Part shown: piece by piece, positions 1-7,537 of the stretch
Layout of the letters: each line of letters starts with the position of its first letter
How positions within the stretch are numbered: the stretch's first letter is position 1
Assembly: GCA_040386295.1 (NCBI GenBank)
Contig: JAZKFR010000122.1
Location: 1 to 13,806 of the forward strand
Source: JAZKFR01 sp040386295
GTDB taxonomy: Bacteria > Pseudomonadota > Gammaproteobacteria > Burkholderiales > Rhodocyclaceae
DNA length: 13,806 bases
Direction: 5' to 3'
The notes under the pieces: generated by a model
The model's database searches: none
Told to the model about the DNA's origin: nothing
Seen by the model: only the letters and a program-made list of their open reading frames with translations
Translations under genes and position numbers: made by a program

Positions 1-1
1 T

Positions 2-3000
2 TATCGAACTGATATTGAACAGCGCATTTCTCAGGCTTTAGGGCAGACGGTGACGATTGGCCGAGTTGAGGCTAGTTGGCGCGGGCTTAATCCCGATTTG
101 GTTCTACGTGATGTCCGCGTTGCTGACGCACAAGGACATCTGGCGCTGGCGTTGGATCGGGTCGAGACGGTTCTGTCGTGGTGGTCGATCCCGACTCTGC
201 GCCTGAATTTGGCGCTGCTCAGCATCGAAGAGCCGACGCTGCATTTGCGTCGTGACAGCAGTGGGCAGGTTTTTGTCGCTGGAATTCCGCTCAACATGCA
301 CAGTGCGGACAATGAGCGCCCAGCTGCGCTCGATTGGATTTTGGCGCAACAGCGTATCCGTATTCGTGGCGCCACCGTGCTCTGGGAAGACGCTTTGCGT
401 CAGGCGCCAGCGTTGACGCTAGAAGACCTAAATTTAGCGCTAGACAAAAAAGGGTCGCGTCATCTCTTTGGATTGACCGCCTTACCGCCTGCCAACTTAG
501 CTTCAAAAATTGATTTACGTGGCGATTTTGTCGAAGGTGATTTTGCTCGTCTCGATTCTTTACACGGAAAGTTCTTTGCGCAAGTCGAGTCAGCAGATAT
601 GGCGGTCTGGCAGCGTTGGATTGATTACCCACTGGCGCTGTCGCAAGGCCGGGGTGGGCTGCGTTTGTGGGCGGATTTTGCCGCCGGCACCTGGCGTGCC
701 GTGACGCTTGATTTGGCTGTGAACGATGTTCGCTTGGCGCTCAGCAAGACGCTGCCTGAGTTAGATTTGGTGCGGCTGAGTGGGCGTTTGACTGGACAGC
801 GTTCAGCCGAAGATTTTTTGCTGCGCGGACAAGCAGTCGCTTTGCAGCTGAGGCCATCAAGCTTGCCCCAGCCCATTTCTGCTGGTGCGCCGATAAGCCC
901 CAACATCCCCTCGGCCACGTTACAAATCACGCCAACTGATTTTGAGTTGAGCGGGCAGCGCGAATCACCTTATTTTTCGACGATTCAGCAAGCCCCTGTG
1001 TCGCTCAATTTTCAAGCAAACCATCTTGACTTGGCTGTGTTGAACGCCGTCGCGGCTTACTTTCCGCCGCACGAGGCGTTTGCAAAATGGGTGCATGGCC
1101 TACAACCCCAGGGGCAACTCCTCGTCTTAGAAATGCGTGCGCAGGCTGCGGATTTTGCTTTGAGTAAGCTCAATTCTTACGCGTTAAAAGCCGAATTCAA
1201 TGGCTTGTCCGTCAAAGCCGAGCAGGGGATTCCAGGGATGACCGGGCTGGCTGGTGCTTTTGAAGCAACTGAGCAAGGCGGCACGCTGAGTTTGAATTCG
1301 CGCCAATCGTCGATTGACTTGCCGAATTGGTTACCGACCTCGCCGATTGCTTTTGATCGTTTGCAGGCGCAAGCGAAATGGCATTTTAAAAAAGGGCTGC
1401 TTGAAGTTGACTTGCCGAGTTTGACCTTTAGCAGCGCAGACGGGGCAGGGACGGCGCAAGGGCACTATCAGTATGCCGCACAAGGTTTAGGCCGCATCGA
1501 TCTGAAAGCGAAGTTGGATCGCGTCGAGGCTAATTCAGTCTGGCGCTACCTGCCGCATACGGTGCATGAGACGACACGACATTGGCTGCGCGACGCGCTA
1601 AAGAAGGGAAAAGCGAGCGATGTACGGCTGGTCTTGCAGGGTGAGCTGGCCGATTTTCCCTTTGCTGATAAAAAACACGGTGAATTTTCGCTGACGGCAA
1701 AGGTGCACGACCTTAATTTGGATTACGCAACTGGCTGGCCAGAAATAACCGGCTTGCGCGGCGATCTGCGCTTTGCCGGCCCGGCTTTGTCTATCCATGC
1801 GCAAGAGGGCCATATCCTCGGCACGCAGTTCGCGACGGGCGCTCCAGTTCATGCCGAGATTGCCGATTTGCACGCGCCGCTAAGTTTGTTGACGATTAGA
1901 GGGGGCATTACCGGGCCAAGCGAGGCCTTTCTTAAATTCATCGCACAAAGCCCGGTTGCTGAGTACAGCGGACATTTCAGCGAAGCCATGCACGCCAATG
2001 GTCAGGGGCAACTCGATCTAGATTTGCTTTTGCCGCTCAGTGCTGAGCATATGAGTGGGTCTAGGGTGAACGGGCGTTATCGCTTTTTGCCGAGTATTGC
2101 CAGCACGCTCTTGCTCGATCCCAATATGCCCCCGTTGCGCCAGGTGACGGGTCAGGTGCAGTTCAGCGAGAAAGAGTTTCGCATCCCTGAACTGAGCGCT
2201 TATTTTCTCGGTTCGCCGATCAAATTAAAGGGGGGGAGCCAGCCCGATGGTCGCGTTTTGATTACGGCAAACGGCTTGTTGAATCTGACGCAGCTACGCA
2301 AAAAAAACGAGCTGCCAGTCTCTTCGCCGCTGTTCGATCATTTAGCCGGCAGCTTGAACTACCGTGCTGAATTGCGCGTTAAAAACCATAGCGCGGCCTT
2401 GTCGATTGATTCTAATTTGCTCGGTTTAGCCTCTAGTTTGCCCGAGCCATTTGCTAAAGCAGCGGGTGAAACGATGCCCTTGCACATTGAAAGAACTTTT
2501 TTACCACCAACACCGCAGCGTGCTGCCGAAGCGATTGTGCGTGATCAGTGGCAGCTTGCTTTGGGCAATGTCTTGTCCTTGCAGGCAATTCGACGTAAAC
2601 AGGCAGACGCCTATGTGCTCGAGCGCGCCGCTTTAGCCGTCGGTAAACCCCTGTCTTTACCCGAGCGTGGTTTTTCTTTAGCGGTCAACGCCAAGCGCCT
2701 TGATCTTGATTTATGGCGAGATTTGTTACGTGCTGGCGCGCCTGCTGCCGCCGCATCGTCTGCGCCTGCACTACCGTTCTCAAGCGTGCAACTCAAAGCG
2801 TCTAGTCTCAAATTGTTTGACCGCCAGTTCAACGAGGTGGATTTGTCGGCTAGCGCTGCCCTGTCCGCTAATGCAAACGCAAACCGCTGGAAAATTCATC
2901 TGACAGCGCGCGAAGCCAGTGGCGATTTGCAATGGGATGGGGCGGGACGCGGCAAATTAACGGCACGCTTGAAGCATTGGTTGTTTGAGCCGAATCAAAC

Positions 3001-4027
3001 GCTGTCTGCGACGAAAGAAGGGGGCGCGCAAACGGCAAAACAGAACAGCAAAAGCCTACAGGCTGAGCTAAATGCGCCTGAGCTATTTGACGCTTTGCCT
3101 GCGCTCGACATCGTCGCTGAAGACTTCGTTTTGGCGACGCAAGCGCTGGGACGGCTCGAACTACAAGCGCATAACGAAAGTCGCGAAAATAAAGAAGGCA
3201 AAGAGGAGAAAGATAGCCGCTTCTGGCGACTCGATAAATTAGTTTTAGCCAGTCCGCTTGCTCACTTTTCTGGCACGGGTCGTTGGCAGCCTCCAGCACT
3301 GCCTAACGCAAGCAAAGTCGCTGTTCCTACTGCTTTGACGCAACTCGATTTCAAGCTCGACGCACAAGACCTCGGCCAACTTTTGGCGCGTTTGGGCTAC
3401 GCCGGTACGATCAAAAATGGGCATGGACAACTGGCGGGTCAAGTTAGTTGGAATGGATCGCCGTTTGCGTTCGATTACGCTAGCTTGAGCGGTGCGCTGG
3501 AGCTTGAGTTGCTCAAGGGGCAGTTTCTTAAACTTGATCCGGGTGCAGGAAAACTGCTTGGTTTGATCAGCCTACAAGCTTTGCCGCGACGGATTACCTT
3601 GGATTTTCGCGATGTGTTCAGCGACGGCTTCGCCTTCGACAGCATCGCCGGTAAACTGAGTTTGGCGCACGGTCTGATGCGAACTGAACGCTTGCAAATA
3701 GAAGGTCCGTCGGCGCGCGTGGTGATGCGTGGCGAAACCGATTTGCAAAAAGAAACACAGCAGTTAGAGGTCAATGTGCAGCCTGATTTGGGCGGTGGCG
3801 CAGCACTCGGGGTGGCTTTGATCAATCCCTTGGCGGGTGTGGCGACGCTGCTGGCCAACAAGTTATTTCAGAAGCCTTTGGATCAGATATTCGGTTTTGA
3901 TTACTTGGTTACCGGCACCTGGGACGACCCGAAAGTGGAAAAAGTAGTGCGTGCTAGCGATGCCTCGGATGCGCGTAGTCGATCTGTTGTACCGGCGCCC
4001 GCAAAGAAGCCGGCTAATGCAAATTAG
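2..4027 (+). CDS. yhdP: YhdP family AsmA-like envelope protein, 5'-truncated by the window edge
   Basis: This frame is open from base 2 with no stop, and the first visible residues (YRTDIEQRISQALG, then VTIGRVEASWRGLNPDL) already belong to the family's N-terminal region. The GTG at 50 is therefore internal and the true start, with the membrane anchor, lies upstream. About 1341 residues are visible; E. coli YhdP has about 1266. The N-terminal part resembles the AsmA/DUF3971 region. The last ~160 residues carry the family signature: FLKLDPGAGKLLGLISLQALPRR near residue 1175, a DFRDVFSDGFAFDSI stretch, and an FDYLVTGTWDDPKVEKV end. From family knowledge, YhdP is a long inner-membrane-anchored beta-groove protein spanning the periplasm. 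It works alongside TamB and YdbH in moving phospholipids to the outer membrane. A Lys/Glu-rich patch near residues 1060-1075 looks like a flexible loop. The stop is followed by 95 bases before the amidase gene. Identification is firm; the exact start cannot be seen. Confidence 0.93.
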   Translation, partial: YRTDIEQRISQALGQTVTIGRVEASWRGLNPDLVLRDVRVADAQGHLALALDRVETVLSWWSIPTLRLNLALLSIEEPTLHLRRDSSGQVFVAGIPLNMHSADNERPAALDWILAQQRIRIRGATVLWEDALRQAPALTLEDLNLALDKKGSRHLFGLTALPPANLASKIDLRGDFVEGDFARLDSLHGKFFAQVESADMAVWQRWIDYPLALSQGRGGLRLWADFAAGTWRAVTLDLAVNDVRLALSKTLPELDLVRLSGRLTGQRSAEDFLLRGQAVALQLRPSSLPQPISAGAPISPNIPSATLQITPTDFELSGQRESPYFSTIQQAPVSLNFQANHLDLAVLNAVAAYFPPHEAFAKWVHGLQPQGQLLVLEMRAQAADFALSKLNSYALKAEFNGLSVKAEQGIPGMTGLAGAFEATEQGGTLSLNSRQSSIDLPNWLPTSPIAFDRLQAQAKWHFKKGLLEVDLPSLTFSSADGAGTAQGHYQYAAQGLGRIDLKAKLDRVEANSVWRYLPHTVHETTRHWLRDALKKGKASDVRLVLQGELADFPFADKKHGEFSLTAKVHDLNLDYATGWPEITGLRGDLRFAGPALSIHAQEGHILGTQFATGAPVHAEIADLHAPLSLLTIRGGITGPSEAFLKFIAQSPVAEYSGHFSEAMHANGQGQLDLDLLLPLSAEHMSGSRVNGRYRFLPSIASTLLLDPNMPPLRQVTGQVQFSEKEFRIPELSAYFLGSPIKLKGGSQPDGRVLITANGLLNLTQLRKKNELPVSSPLFDHLAGSLNYRAELRVKNHSAALSIDSNLLGLASSLPEPFAKAAGETMPLHIERTFLPPTPQRAAEAIVRDQWQLALGNVLSLQAIRRKQADAYVLERAALAVGKPLSLPERGFSLAVNAKRLDLDLWRDLLRAGAPAAAASSAPALPFSSVQLKASSLKLFDRQFNEVDLSASAALSANANANRWKIHLTAREASGDLQWDGAGRGKLTARLKHWLFEPNQTLSATKEGGAQTAKQNSKSLQAELNAPELFDALPALDIVAEDFVLATQALGRLELQAHNESRENKEGKEEKDSRFWRLDKLVLASPLAHFSGTGRWQPPALPNASKVAVPTALTQLDFKLDAQDLGQLLARLGYAGTIKNGHGQLAGQVSWNGSPFAFDYASLSGALELELLKGQFLKLDPGAGKLLGLISLQALPRRITLDFRDVFSDGFAFDSIAGKLSLAHGLMRTERLQIEGPSARVVMRGETDLQKETQQLEVNVQPDLGGGAALGVALINPLAGVATLLANKLFQKPLDQIFGFDYLVTGTWDDPKVEKVVRASDASDARSRSVVPAPAKKPANAN

Positions 4028-4087
4028 CTTTAGCGGTCTCTAATGACCTTCCAAGCATCGCCCAGCAGCGCCAATTAAGCCTGACTC

Positions 4088-4107
4088 ATTTCAACTTATT
4101 TCAACTC
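4088..4107. repeat. Two-copy 10-bp tandem repeat before the amidase gene
   Basis: ATTTCAACTT is followed directly by ATTTCAACTC, and a further ATTTT begins a partial third copy. The unit is about one helical turn. It lies 15 bases before the likely amidase ATG, where a Shine-Dalgarno would be expected but none is evident. It could be a protein-binding site, an A/T-rich translation enhancer or chance. Confidence 0.4.
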
Positions 4108-4122
4108 ATTTTGGTGCGCCCC

Positions 4123-5007
4123 ATGACACAAACTAAGCTTGAGTCCGCTCCTATTCCTGCTCTGCGTGACGCCCGCATCGCTGCGGTACAAATGATTTCT
4201 AGCGCTTCGGTTGCCGATAATCTAGCCTGCGCTGCGGAGTTGGTCGCGCAAGCCGTGGCTCAGGGCGCTGAGCTGGTCGCCTTGCCTGAGTATTTTCCGC
4301 TCATGGGGCTGACCGATCAGGACAAAATCCGTTGCTGCGAGCCTGATCTCACCGAAGCTGAGGCGGGTGAAGCCGAGCGCTTGACGCAGTCAACACCCAT
4401 TCAGAAATTTCTCATCGAGACGGCGAAAAAACATCAAATTTTCTTGATCGGTGGTTCTATCCCCTTGCGCGCCAGCGTACCGGAGAAAGTACGTAACGCT
4501 TGCGTCGTCTATAACCCACAGGGAGAGCGCGTCGCGCGCTACGACAAAATCCATCTCTTCGGATTCCAAAAAGGCAGCGAACGCTATAACGAGTCAGAGA
4601 CGATCGAAGCGGGTCGGCAGCCCGTCGTGTTTACGACGCCGTTTGCCCGCGTTGGCTTGTCGATTTGTTACGACCTGAGATTCCCTGAGTTATATCGCGC
4701 CATGGGTGTTAATGATCTGCTGGTGATCCCGGCTGCGTTTACGGAGACGACCGGGCGAGCGCATTGGGAAATTTTGTTGCGTGCGCGGGCGATTGAAAAC
4801 CAGTGTTATGTCTTGGCAGTTGGGCAGGGTGGGCGTCATCAGAATGGCCGTGAGACGCACGGCAACAGTATGTTGATCGACCCCTGGGGAACAATTATCG
4901 GGCGCCAAGACAAAGGCGCTGGGATCGTGCTGGGGACGCTTGAGCACAGCAGAATTGCTGAGGTGCGCACCAGTTTGCCGGCACTTCAGCATCGCGTTAT
5001 AGCCTAG
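4123..5007 (+). CDS. Carbon-nitrogen hydrolase, Nit1-like (deaminated glutathione amidase type)
   Basis: This is a nitrilase-superfamily amidase of about 294 residues, the usual length for single-domain members. The catalytic triad is visible. Counting from the ATG, Glu56 lies in ALPEYFPLMG, Lys142 in RYDKIHLFGFQKG and Cys182 in GLSICYDLRFPELYR. The RARAIENQCYVLA and HGNSMLIDPWG stretches are typical of the Nit1/Nit2/YbeM branch. In that branch, members hydrolyse the amide of deaminated glutathione, a side product of transaminases, which makes this a cytosolic metabolite-repair enzyme. Omega-amidase activity on alpha-ketoglutaramate is the main alternative. In-frame TTG (4111) and GTG (4114) codons precede the ATG. 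I chose the ATG because the extra four residues lie outside the conserved domain, but no convincing Shine-Dalgarno supports any of the three. It sits between yhdP and tldD, an arrangement I recall from Burkholderiales. Family certain, substrate inferred. Confidence 0.88.
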   Translation: MTQTKLESAPIPALRDARIAAVQMISSASVADNLACAAELVAQAVAQGAELVALPEYFPLMGLTDQDKIRCCEPDLTEAEAGEAERLTQSTPIQKFLIETAKKHQIFLIGGSIPLRASVPEKVRNACVVYNPQGERVARYDKIHLFGFQKGSERYNESETIEAGRQPVVFTTPFARVGLSICYDLRFPELYRAMGVNDLLVIPAAFTETTGRAHWEILLRARAIENQCYVLAVGQGGRHQNGRETHGNSMLIDPWGTIIGRQDKGAGIVLGTLEHSRIAEVRTSLPALQHRVIA

Positions 5008-5027
5008 TCAGCTGCTTTAACAGCGCT

Positions 5028-5055
5028 GGCGGTGCGCTCTGCCTGCGCTGCCGCC
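5028..5055 (+). terminator. GC-rich hairpin after the amidase gene, possible terminator
   Basis: GGCGG (5028-5032) pairs with CCGCC (5051-5055) and GCGC (5034-5037) with GCGC (5045-5048). They are separated by a T/TG internal mismatch and close a 7-base loop. It begins 21 bases after the amidase stop. No T-tract follows, so it is not a textbook Rho-independent terminator; it may stabilise the 3' end or pause polymerase. Confidence 0.35.
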
Positions 5056-5114
5056 CCGTTGTGATCTGAGCTTAGTGCGTATCGCTATTGGATGCTTTCC
5101 TGGCAGCATCGATT

Positions 5115-5143
5115 TGCCTAATCCTGCTTTGCCCAGTATTTTT
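5115..5143 (+). promoter_or_regulatory. Weak candidate promoter for tldD
   Basis: A TTGCCT box lies 17 bases upstream of TATTTT in the 190-base gap before tldD. A second possibility just downstream is TTGACC with TTGAAT at a 16-base spacing (about 5149-5176). Matches to sigma-70 consensus are only partial. The gap length and the hairpin after the amidase gene make an independent promoter plausible. Confidence 0.2.
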
Positions 5144-5197
5144 GACCCTGTTTGTTCTATTTTTTGAATTTGTTTGACGTTTATCAATGGAAAAAAA

Positions 5198-6670
5198 ATG
5201 ACTGCAAAAGCCTCTTCCTTACTCGTGCAAGCGAAAAAAACCTTGCTGACGCCTTATAGCCTGGATACGGCAGCGCTCGGCCAGGTTTTTGGCAACATCA
5301 TGACGCACCAGGTGGATTACGCCGATTTGTATTTTCAGTACAGCCGTTCCGAAGCGTGGAGCCTGGAAGAAGGCATGGTTAAGGCAGGTAGCTTCAATAT
5401 CAATCAAGGGGTCGGCGTGCGTGCGATTGCTGGCGAGAAAACCGCGTTCGCTTATTCTGACGATATTAGTTTGCTCGCCTTAAGCGATGCCGCGACAGCT
5501 GTGCGTGCGATCGGCGCAGCGGGGCAAACAGGCCGGCTTCAGGTAGGGCAGGCGGGTGCTAGACAAACGTTTAAAGCGAGTCACGGGCATGCACTTTACT
5601 TGCCGCAAGATCCTTTGTCTTCGCTTGAGGCTGCCGAAAAAGTACGTTTGCTTGAGCGCCTAGAGTCTTACGCTCGGGCTGAAGATGCGCGTGTGGTGCA
5701 AGTTATGGCGCACATCGCTGGTGAGTACGAAGTCGTTTTGGTGGCCAACAGTGAGGGTCGTTTGGCGGCTGATGTGCGTCCCTTGGTGCGCGTGTCGATT
5801 AGCGTCATTGTTGAGGCGAAGGGACAGCGCGAACAAGGTTCTGCCGGCGGCGGCGGGCGTTTTGACTACGCTTATTTTGACGACCAGATGCTGCGCCAAT
5901 ACGCCCACGAAGCCGTGCATCAAGCCGTGACTAATCTGGCCGCACGCCCTGCACCAGCGGGCACGATGAGCGTGGTGCTCGGCTCTGGTTGGCCTGGTAT
6001 TTTGCTGCATGAGGCGGTTGGCCACGGCCTTGAGGGGGATTTCAACCGTAAGGGCAGCTCGACTTTTGCTGGACGCATCGGTCAACAGGTGGCCTCGAAA
6101 GGGGTCACCGTCGTTGATGACGGAACGATTCCGCAGCGCCGTGGTTCGCTCAATATCGACGACGAAGGGAATCCGACGCAGCGCACCGTGTTGATCGAAG
6201 ACGGCGTGCTGCGCGCCTATATGCAAGACAGCTTGAATGCGCGTCTGATGGGGGTTGCACCGACGGGCAATGGACGACGCGAATCGTACGCGCACTTGCC
6301 GATGCCGCGCATGACTAACACCAGCATGCTCAATGGCGACAAAACGCCGGAAGAAATCATTAAATCGGTCAAGAAGGGGATTTACGCCGTTAACTTTGGT
6401 GGCGGCCAGGTTGATATTACGAGCGGCAAGTTTGTCTTTTCTATGTCTGAAGCTTACGTCATTGAGAACGGTCGCTTAGGCCACCCAGTCAAAGGCGCGA
6501 CCTTGATTGGCAGTGGGCCAGAAGCAATGACCCGCGTTTCGATGATCGGCAACGATACACGGCTTGATCCCGGCGTCGGTACCTGTGGCAAAGAGGGGCA
6601 AAGCGTCCCCGTCGGGGTCGGCCAACCGACCTTGCGCATCGATGGTTTGACCGTCGGCGGTACCGCTTAA
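5198..6670 (+). CDS. tldD: TldD metalloprotease subunit
   Basis: This 490-residue protein matches TldD (about 481 in E. coli) across its length. The zinc-binding HExxxH motif is HEAVGH at residues 271-276, inside LLHEAVGHGLEGDFNRKG. The third metal ligand expected in TldD is Cys463 in GTCGKEGQSVPVGVGQP. TldD forms a heterodimer with TldE (PmbA), which lacks the active site. The complex degrades unfolded peptides, matures microcin B17 in enterobacteria and processes antitoxin CcdA. TldE is not in this window, and the two genes are often unlinked. I chose the ATG at 5198 over the in-frame TTG at 5174 because a GGA-containing ribosome site precedes it by eight bases and the extra eight residues are not family-like. 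The spacer between that site and the ATG is a run of A residues. Confidence 0.95.
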   Translation: MTAKASSLLVQAKKTLLTPYSLDTAALGQVFGNIMTHQVDYADLYFQYSRSEAWSLEEGMVKAGSFNINQGVGVRAIAGEKTAFAYSDDISLLALSDAATAVRAIGAAGQTGRLQVGQAGARQTFKASHGHALYLPQDPLSSLEAAEKVRLLERLESYARAEDARVVQVMAHIAGEYEVVLVANSEGRLAADVRPLVRVSISVIVEAKGQREQGSAGGGGRFDYAYFDDQMLRQYAHEAVHQAVTNLAARPAPAGTMSVVLGSGWPGILLHEAVGHGLEGDFNRKGSSTFAGRIGQQVASKGVTVVDDGTIPQRRGSLNIDDEGNPTQRTVLIEDGVLRAYMQDSLNARLMGVAPTGNGRRESYAHLPMPRMTNTSMLNGDKTPEEIIKSVKKGIYAVNFGGGQVDITSGKFVFSMSEAYVIENGRLGHPVKGATLIGSGPEAMTRVSMIGNDTRLDPGVGTCGKEGQSVPVGVGQPTLRIDGLTVGGTA

Positions 6671-6680
6671 CTCTTGGCTT

Positions 6681-6720
6681 GCACCAGTAATCGCCAGAAT
6701 TTTTCTTGCTTACTGGGTGC
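6681..6720 (+). other. Stem-loop after tldD
   Basis: GCACCAGTAA (6681-6690) pairs with TTACTGGGTGC (6710-6720) with one bulged base, closing a 19-base loop that contains a run of five T. It starts 10 bases after the tldD stop and has no T-tract after it on either strand. It may act as a 3'-end stabiliser, a factor-dependent terminator element or a protein-binding inverted repeat. Confidence 0.5.
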
Positions 6721-6821
6721 GTGTATAAGAAAGAGCGGTGATCAGTTTGCGCGAACGCTTGTATTGCCGCTTCCGCTGTTAGTTTTGTTTGTTTTTAATG
6801 TGCGCTTAAAAGGAAAAAACG

Positions 6822-7271
6822 ATGCAAAAAATCTTTGCTCTGGCTAGTTTCTTATTGTGTGTTCATCAATCCGTGGCGGCTGAAGGGTTCGCCACAGCTA
6901 AAGAGGCTGAGGCGATGGTGAGCAAGATTGTTTTGGCGATCAAGGCGGATAAGAAAAAAACGTATGAGGAGATTACGGCGAAGGATGCTAAATGGATTGA
7001 TCGCGACCTCTATCCGATGGTTTATTCGCTAGACGGCAAGGTGTTAGCGCATGGTCAAAACAGTAAGCAAGTTGGTAAAGATTTGATTGAGTTGAAAGAT
7101 GCGGATGGCAAAGCTTTCGTCAAAGAGCGCGTCGCTTTGGCCGAGAGTAAAGGCAAGTTCTGGCAAGACTACAAATTCACTGACCCATTGACTAAAAAAG
7201 TACTCCCCAAGCAAGCGTATTGCGAGAAGCTCGAAGAAAGTGTGGTTTGTGCTGGCGTTTATAAACGCTAA
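6822..7271 (+). CDS. Secreted single-Cache-domain protein, putative periplasmic sensor component
   Basis: This 149-residue protein has a signal peptide of about 20 residues ending QSVAA before EGF, so it is probably periplasmic. The mature part resembles a single Cache domain of the sCache_2 kind. An N-terminal helix (about 24-50) leads to a core with DLYPMVYSLDGKVLAHG (63-78) and KDLIELKDADGKAF (86-99). It ends in FTDPLTKKVLPKQAYCEKLEESVVCAGVYKR, with the final Val-Tyr-Lys typical of these domains. Cys134 and Cys143 are the only mature cysteines and flank the last beta hairpin, so they could form a disulfide. There is no membrane segment or signalling domain after the Cache fold. An AAGGA ribosome site sits at the right distance from the ATG. 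It lies between tldD and a chemoreceptor gene on the same strand, which hints at a role in sensing small molecules. Ligand unknown; fold assignment from motif recognition only. Confidence 0.85.
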   Translation: MQKIFALASFLLCVHQSVAAEGFATAKEAEAMVSKIVLAIKADKKKTYEEITAKDAKWIDRDLYPMVYSLDGKVLAHGQNSKQVGKDLIELKDADGKAFVKERVALAESKGKFWQDYKFTDPLTKKVLPKQAYCEKLEESVVCAGVYKR

Positions 7272-7404
7272 GGCAGATGCTCAGGCGAGAGGACTGAATC
7301 CAGGTTATGCGTCTTGCGTATAGAGAACTGAGCACGCCGAGTTGGCCAATGTACTAGCCCGCACTGAGCGTAGTAGAGATGTAGTTGAGATTCACCCAGC
7401 GCCG

Positions 7405-7438
7405 CTTGAGCTTCTCAAGTGTTGGTTTTATCACTTGA
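7405..7438 (+). other. Mutually exclusive small hairpins in the leader
   Basis: CTTGAG (7405-7410) can pair with CTCAAG (7414-7419) over a three-base loop. Alternatively, TCAAGTG (7415-7421) can pair perfectly with CACTTGA (7432-7438) over a ten-base loop. The middle segment is shared, so only one stem can form at a time. Each stem is short and may be weak in isolation. Confidence 0.4.
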
Positions 7439-7450
7439 CCTTGCGGGAAG

Positions 7451-7500
7451 CGCCCGGCGCCTTGTGTTGTCAGACATGAGGTGTCGGGCGTCTTACTTTT
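7451..7500 (+). terminator. Probable Rho-independent terminator after the Cache gene
   Basis: CGCCCGGCGCCT (7451-7462) pairs with AGGTGTCGGGCG (7479-7490) as a continuous 12-pair stem with two G-U pairs and a 16-base loop. TCTTACTTTT, an imperfect T-tract, follows immediately. It would end transcripts from the Cache gene about 180 bases past its stop and only 38 bases before the receptor start. The receptor would then need a promoter very close by, or read-through. Confidence 0.6.
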
Positions 7501-7537
7501 AATTTCTGAATCAAAAGGATAGAAGAGGTTTTGTCCA

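Larger units (their letters stand above)
7272..7537 (+). other. 266-base intergenic leader before the chemoreceptor gene
   Basis: I find no credible small reading frame, tRNA or sigma-28 type chemotaxis promoter here. The segment holds two overlapping small inverted repeats (7405-7438) and a stronger hairpin at 7451-7490. An AAAAGGA and an AGAGG lie shortly before the receptor ATG at 7538; the latter, about 11 bases away, is the likely ribosome site. Confidence 0.5.

Noticed and set aside
50..52. GTG as the start of the YhdP gene
   Set aside because: The same frame stays open to the left edge with residues typical of the family, so the gene begins outside the window.
2293..2310. A8 and G7 runs within yhdP (around 2230 and 2300) as phase-variation sites
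   Set aside because: The reading frame is intact through both, they are mid-gene in a housekeeping protein, and nothing else suggests switching.
5660..6295. Minus-strand open frame opposite tldD (211 codons)
   Set aside because: Antisense to the zinc-site region of tldD, with no motif of its own.
7272..7537. Riboswitch (for example cyclic-di-GMP type) or sigma-28 promoter before the chemoreceptor
   Set aside because: I could not find the conserved core of a known riboswitch or a TAAA/GCCGATAA-like pair; only generic hairpins are visible.
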